Source: Methanosarcina sp. UBA402
GTDB taxonomy: Archaea; Halobacteriota; Methanosarcinia; Methanosarcinales; Methanosarcinaceae
Assembly: GCA_002509325.1 (NCBI GenBank)
Contig: DADO01000222.1
Coordinates: forward strand, 1 to 8,128
Length of the DNA stretch: 8,128 bases
Reading direction: 5' to 3'
Shown here piece by piece: positions 5,182-8,128 of this stretch. The first letter of the stretch is position 1; each line of letters opens with the position of its first letter. The notes beneath the pieces are model-generated. The model did no database searches. It was given only the letters and a program-made list of their open reading frames with translations, and was not told the origin of the DNA. The position numbers and the translations under genes are program-made.

Positions 5182-5820
5182 TTATTCTCTAACCAGTATA
5201 ACTCTCGCGGGAGCTCCATCTGCATCTATACGGAGAGGTAAACCTAAGAATGTATATTCTCCTTCGGGAATGCCGGCGAGGTTGAGTCCTAAAAACAAAG
5301 TTGTATTATTTATAAGTAGTTCGCGGACTTCCTCATCCCCTTCTGGTTTTTTAATGCTCAGGTAATCAAATCCCAGAGTTTTGATTCCAGCGTTGACAAG
5401 GTACTCAGCTGCGTCCATTTTAAGATGTACATAATTCTCAAGGAATTTTACATACCCAAGGGCCGAGTTCCTGGTCTTAAGAAGCACTATTTCTTCAGGC
5501 CCTATTTGAAATTCTTCAAGGTTCTGCCTGTGAATTTCTCCACCTTCCACATGGGTAAGATCAAAAACTCTGCATTTTCCATAAAAGTGATCAAGAGGCA
5601 GGTCAGCAGCTCCTCCTCTTCCATTCCGAAGATGCAGTCTGGATTCTACGTGAGTACCTGTATGACTTCCCATGGTCAGAAGAGACTCGTTTACTTTATC
5701 CCTTGGGACAGAGGCATACCTCTGAATAGAAGGTCCCGGCTTTCCAGGATATACAACCATTTCTTCCATAATAGGCAAAGAGACATCGAAAAATTGACGC
5801 AGAATGATACCCCCATTCAT
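5182..5820 (-). CDS. Cyclase family protein (kynurenine formamidase-like metal hydrolase)
   Basis: A 212-residue protein if ATG 5820 is used; a TTG two codons earlier is possible and no strong ribosome site decides. It has the family layout: FDVSLPI near the N terminus (11-17), YPGKPGP (24-30), the metal-binding motif SHTGTHVESRLH (52-63) and near the C terminus GFDYLSIKKPEG, LNLAGIP and FLGLPLRIDADGAPAR. Relatives are metal-dependent amidohydrolases and cyclases acting on formyl-kynurenine and similar amides; the substrate here is unknown. The usual HxGTHxDxPxH appears as H53-T-G-T-H57-V-E59-S-R-L-H63, with Glu for Asp and Arg for Pro, and I cannot find the later His and Glu that complete the second metal site in KynB-like enzymes. 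No kynurenine pathway gene is nearby. Confidence 0.8.
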   Translation of the reverse strand: MNGGIILRQFFDVSLPIMEEMVVYPGKPGPSIQRYASVPRDKVNESLLTMGSHTGTHVESRLHLRNGRGGAADLPLDHFYGKCRVFDLTHVEGGEIHRQNLEEFQIGPEEIVLLKTRNSALGYVKFLENYVHLKMDAAEYLVNAGIKTLGFDYLSIKKPEGDEEVRELLINNTTLFLGLNLAGIPEGEYTFLGLPLRIDADGAPARVILVRE

Positions 5821-5856
5821 TCGCAATATATCAAAATTTAAGTGCAGTTATTTTTG

Positions 5857-5868
5857 TTAAAATATAAC
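5857..5868 (-). promoter_or_regulatory. Possible TATA box of the cyclase gene
   Basis: Read on the minus strand, GTTATATTTTAA lies about 40 bp before ATG 5820. A second TATA-like sequence, CCTTTTATAGT, lies at 5877-5887. Either could serve; both are motif-based guesses. Confidence 0.35.
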
Positions 5869-5937
5869 TGTGCCTTACTATAAAAGGACTTAAAACATTA
5901 AAAGTTCTCCTCTGGAATGAGGCGGACCCGGTCTGTG

Positions 5938-6035
5938 CAGTTGCGCTTTTTCAGTTGCGCTTATTCAGTTGTGTTTTTTCAGTTGCGCTTATTCAGTTGT
6001 GTTTTTTCAGTTGTGTTTTTTCAGTTGCGTTTTTT
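5938..6035. repeat. Seven-copy 14-bp tandem repeat
   Basis: CAGTTGYGYTTWTT repeats seven times with exact 14-bp spacing, copies starting at 5938, 5952, 5966, 5980, 5994, 6008 and 6022. Variants are ordered: copies 2 and 4 are identical, and copies 3, 5 and 6 are identical, suggesting expansion partly in 28-bp steps. The last copy touches the stop codon of the dehydrogenase gene, so on the minus strand the array forms the start of its 3' untranslated region. Confidence 0.92.
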
Positions 6036-7026
6036 ATAAATTCTTCACTACGTATTCCGCAACCGCGTTTCCGACTTCCATCGTACTGGCTTTTCCTCCC
6101 AGGTCAGGAGTAATGATTTTCTTTTGAAGTACATGGGCTATTGCCTCATCAATAATTTGAGATCGAGGCTCCCCCATCCACTCCAGCAGCATCTTTACGC
6201 ACAGAATTGTAGCAAGCGGGTTTGCAATGCCCTTACCCGCAATGTCGGGTGCGCTCCCGTGTACAGGCTCGAAAAAAGCATATTTATCCCCTATATTCGC
6301 GCTCGGGACAAGGCCAAGGCTTCCAACAAGAGCTGCACACATGTCACTCAAAATGTCTCCAAAGAGGTTCGTTGTAACCACAACATCATACCTTTCAGGG
6401 TACATCATAAGGCTGTAAGCCATCGAGTCAACCAGCGTATCTCCGTATTCCACGCCGTTCGCAATCGCGGTCTGCCTGCAGACATCAAGGAAGAGCTTAT
6501 CGGACTTCAGGACATTGGATTTATGGACAATCGTCAGTTTATTCTTTCTTTTTTTTGCGAGTTTACAGGCATATTCGGCAATCCTTTCAGATCCCTTCCG
6601 GGTGATGACTCTTTTTGTCCAGGAAAGGTCAGACCCAATCTCTTCAATTCCCGAATACAGCCCTTCAGTGTTTTCCCGCACAATAATAAAATCAAAATCG
6701 CTTTTCCCTGTAACCCCAATTATGCCTGGAAGAGGTTTTACAGGTCTGATATTGGCATAAAGATCCAGTTCCTTTCGAATGGTCAGGAGCACGCTTTTGT
6801 AATTTGGGTCCGGTACAGTGGTAACTGCCCCAAAAAGGACTGCGTTGCACCCTTTTAGGGTTTCCAGATCATCACTCGACATTGCGGTCCCTGTTCTTTC
6901 CCATCGGGCGTAGCCGAGTTCCAGGGGCACTTTCTCAAACTTAAGCCCGAATGCATCAAGGACTTTGACAGCCGCAGGGATTACTTCCCTGCCAATCCCA
7001 TCACCTTCAATTACAGCCAGTTTCAT
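6034..7026 (-). CDS. Isopropylmalate/homoisocitrate dehydrogenase family (LeuB/AksF type)
   Basis: A full-length 330-residue NAD-dependent beta-decarboxylating dehydrogenase. It starts VIEGDGIGREV and carries the family's active site: R84 and R94 in TIRKELDLYANIRP, R117 and Y124 in RENTEGLY, catalytic K169 in VHKSNVLK, and metal ligands D200, D224 and D228 (the last two in NLFGDILSD). HGSAPDIAGKGIANP near the C terminus has the Asp-Ile pair typical of NAD+ rather than NADP+ use. In methanogens such enzymes serve leucine synthesis (LeuB) or the 2-oxoacid chain elongation that makes the side chain of coenzyme B (AksF). The NYKS segment before R84 and ITRKGSERI look closer to AksF as I remember it, but the substrate cannot be settled by eye. 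No clear ribosome site precedes ATG 7026. MntP lies 149 bp upstream on the same strand. Confidence 0.9.
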   Translation of the reverse strand: MKLAVIEGDGIGREVIPAAVKVLDAFGLKFEKVPLELGYARWERTGTAMSSDDLETLKGCNAVLFGAVTTVPDPNYKSVLLTIRKELDLYANIRPVKPLPGIIGVTGKSDFDFIIVRENTEGLYSGIEEIGSDLSWTKRVITRKGSERIAEYACKLAKKRKNKLTIVHKSNVLKSDKLFLDVCRQTAIANGVEYGDTLVDSMAYSLMMYPERYDVVVTTNLFGDILSDMCAALVGSLGLVPSANIGDKYAFFEPVHGSAPDIAGKGIANPLATILCVKMLLEWMGEPRSQIIDEAIAHVLQKKIITPDLGGKASTMEVGNAVAEYVVKNL

Positions 7027-7093
7027 GCTAACTGCATCTATAGTTTGGGTATATGAATCTGGCGTAACTTTTTCGGATTCTCAGGATTTCTAA

Positions 7094-7192
7094 GCTCCAG
7101 AGGAGGTATTAGATCCAGAGCAGGTTTAGATCCAGAACAGTAAAAACCCAGAACAGTGTAAATCCAAAGCAGGTGTTAAATCCAGAGCAAGT
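7094..7192. repeat. Degenerate repeat of about 17 bp, reaching into the mntP 3' end
   Basis: Units like ATCCAGAGCAGGTNTTA recur with their CC at 7097, 7115, 7132, 7148, 7164 and 7182 (spacing 16-18 bp). The sixth copy covers the last codons of mntP, including its stop (7176-7178). The rest fills the spacer towards the dehydrogenase gene. No start or ribosome site suggests coding. Confidence 0.75.
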
Positions 7193-7736
7193 GCTCGGCA
7201 AGGATTTTTCCGCCGAGCCCGATAAGGATCAGGCCTCCGATAATCTCGACTTCGTGCTCAAAGAAATGACCTATCCTGTATCCTAAGATTGCTCCACAGA
7301 AAGACATGAGAAAGGTCACACAGCCTATTATGATCGCAGGTCCAAAAATAGTTGTATTGAGAAATGCAAAGCTAATTCCCACAGCAAGGGCATCTATACT
7401 TGTAGCGATTGCAAGCACCAGAAGCACCGAATAATTAAGGGAATTTAACTTTCCTTCAGGATTTCCGTAAAGAGCCTCGTAAATCATTTTGCCTCCAATA
7501 AAGACCAGAAGCCCAAAGGCTATCCAGGGAGCATAGCCCGAAATAAAACCGCTTATCGCGCTCCCCCCAAACCAGCCCAGTACAGGCATGATAGCCTGAA
7601 ATCCCCCGAAGAAGAAAGCCAGTTTCAGGGCATCCTTGAGCCGGAAAGGCTTTATTGTGGTGCCGCTGGACATGGAAACTGCAAATGCATCCATTGAAAG
7701 CCCAAGCGCTAAAAGAAAGTTAGTCAGGAAAGACAT
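7176..7736 (-). CDS. mntP: Putative manganese efflux pump MntP
   Basis: A 186-residue membrane protein, the usual length for the MntP (YebN) family, with about six membrane helices (roughly 4-24, 36-57, 66-86, 101-122, 128-150, 162-183). The two halves each carry the family's charged motif inside a helix: LGLSMDAFAVS with D16 and ATSIDALAVG with D115, both required for Mn2+ export in the characterised bacterial protein. The short loop around 90-100 (YGNPEGKLNS) joins the two repeats. It starts at ATG 7736; GGAG at 7747-7750 lies 10 nt upstream. Two TATA-like boxes precede it. It would lower cytoplasmic Mn2+, but no Mn-dependent regulator or known Mn riboswitch is visible nearby. Confidence 0.88.
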   Translation of the reverse strand: MSFLTNFLLALGLSMDAFAVSMSSGTTIKPFRLKDALKLAFFFGGFQAIMPVLGWFGGSAISGFISGYAPWIAFGLLVFIGGKMIYEALYGNPEGKLNSLNYSVLLVLAIATSIDALAVGISFAFLNTTIFGPAIIIGCVTFLMSFCGAILGYRIGHFFEHEVEIIGGLILIGLGGKILAEHLLWI

Positions 7737-7756
7737 TGAATAGTTACTCCGATTTC

Positions 7757-7780
7757 GTTTTATAGATGAGGTTTTATAGA
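7757..7780 (-). promoter_or_regulatory. Two TATA-like boxes upstream of mntP
   Basis: TCTATAAAAC occurs twice on the minus strand (7766-7757 and 7780-7771), 14 bp apart. The distal box, about 39 bp before the start codon, best fits promoter geometry with a short leader. The proximal box is close enough to compete with it or to belong to an overlapping operator. Confidence 0.45.
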
Positions 7781-7983
7781 CAGGGTTTTTAAGATAACAA
7801 AATCTTTACCACATGTGAACGTTTGAAGACAGGGGATGGAAGCACTTATAATGCTATGTGCCGTGATTGCCACCCTTTTTATGACTCAATAAACCTGCAA
7901 TCAGATTTAAAACTATGTCTTCGGACAGTAGTTCCGGATACCCTTAGTTCCGAAACCTGTTTTTTACAAATGAAGGCATAATT

Positions 7984-8075
7984 AAAAAAGTATTGAAGAT
8001 AATGGAGTCGTTCATTATGATATCAAAAACGACTCCATCTCTTGTATAGAAACAGCCAGCTTGCTGTCTGTGTCT
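7984..8075 (-). ncRNA. Candidate small RNA on the minus strand
   Basis: Reading leftwards on the minus strand there is a TATA-like sequence (8107-8096, TTATATTATATT), then about 25 bp to a possible start near 8075. A 5-bp hairpin follows (ACAGC/GCTGT, 8067-8063 with 8056-8052), then a perfect 11-bp hairpin (8038-8028 with 8012-8002, 15-nt loop), and 12 nt later a T6 run (7989-7984). The order promoter, hairpins, T-run fits a transcript of about 90 nt. An alternative is that the strong hairpin is only the terminator of a gene right of the window. No family is recognised. Confidence 0.3.
8002..8038. repeat. Perfect 11-bp inverted repeat
   Basis: ATGGAGTCGTT (8002-8012) and AACGACTCCAT (8028-8038) are perfect complements around a 15-nt loop. 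It is the longest perfect stem in the window. Read on the minus strand a T6 run follows at 7989-7984. Confidence 0.8.
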
Positions 8076-8128
8076 TCTGGACTTTTTAGTATCGATAATA
8101 TAATATAACTTTACCTGCTGAAGCAAAT

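Larger units (their letters stand above)
7737..8128. other. Right-end non-coding region
   Basis: Apart from the mntP promoter boxes and the small RNA candidate, no gene is supported. AGTTCCG occurs twice near 7930-7957. A 60-codon minus-strand frame (7944-8126) runs through the strong hairpin and has no ribosome site, so it is not called. Confidence 0.5.

Noticed and set aside
5425..5841. 138-codon plus-strand frame
   Set aside because: It lies antisense to the cyclase gene, which has clear family motifs on the minus strand.
6124..6858. 244-codon plus-strand frame
   Set aside because: It is the antisense of the well-conserved dehydrogenase gene; its product is rich in Arg, Cys and Asn with no family features.
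7737..7800. Manganese riboswitch upstream of mntP
   Set aside because: The leader predicted from the TATA-like boxes is far too short for a yybP-ykoY aptamer and none of its conserved elements is visible.
7836..7892. 18-codon hydrophobic frame starting MEALIMLCAV after AGGGG
   Set aside because: The ribosome-like sequence touches the start codon with no spacing, and a frame this short is expected by chance.
7944..8126. 60-codon minus-strand frame at the right edge
   Set aside because: It crosses a perfect 11-bp hairpin, has no ribosome site, and its sequence looks random.

Overview
The window looks like a chromosomal segment of a Methanosarcina-type methanogenic archaeon. The evidence is the gene set: a cysteine-motif iron-sulfur flavoprotein (Isf), archaeoflavoprotein AfpA, a rubrerythrin-like diiron protein, an archaeal isopropylmalate/homoisocitrate dehydrogenase, and a secreted parallel beta-helix protein of the methanosarcinal surface type. 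Long AT-rich spacers, archaeal TATA-like boxes, Shine-Dalgarno sites and TTG starts agree with this. Every clear gene here ends in TAA, which fits a lineage that decodes UAG as pyrrolysine. The species cannot be named from the sequence alone.

Layout: Positions 1-717 have no convincing protein gene but are rich in inverted repeats. A run of potential stems (224-487) begins about 25 bp after a TATA-like box, and two copies of the palindrome ATTACG-N4-CGTAAT (494-509, 607-622) precede the secreted beta-helix gene (718-1614). That gene ends at a perfect 9-bp stem plus T-run, followed by an 18-bp T-tract repeat array. Positions 2199-4266 carry a same-strand redox group: isf, afpA (TTG start) and a rubrerythrin-like gene. 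Two short related reading frames follow: an intact 45-codon one (4350-4487) and a second (4886-5017) with an in-frame TAG where the first has GAG (Glu).

From 5182 the genes lie on the minus strand: a cyclase/kynurenine-formamidase-like protein (5182-5820), an isopropylmalate/homoisocitrate dehydrogenase (6034-7026) and the MntP-type manganese exporter (7176-7736). The right end (7737-8128) has no convincing protein gene but could encode a short minus-strand RNA, with a TATA-like box, two hairpins and a T6 run in order.

Working together: ferredoxin-linked flavoproteins (Isf, AfpA) beside a rubrerythrin suggest oxygen or peroxide detoxification in an anaerobe. Grouping them as one functional unit is inference. 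The dehydrogenase serves leucine synthesis or the 2-oxoacid elongation leading to coenzyme B. A recurring oddity is that most spacers carry their own unrelated short tandem repeat (periods 12, 13, 14, about 17, 18, 20 and 36 bp), in two cases reaching into the 3' end of a gene.
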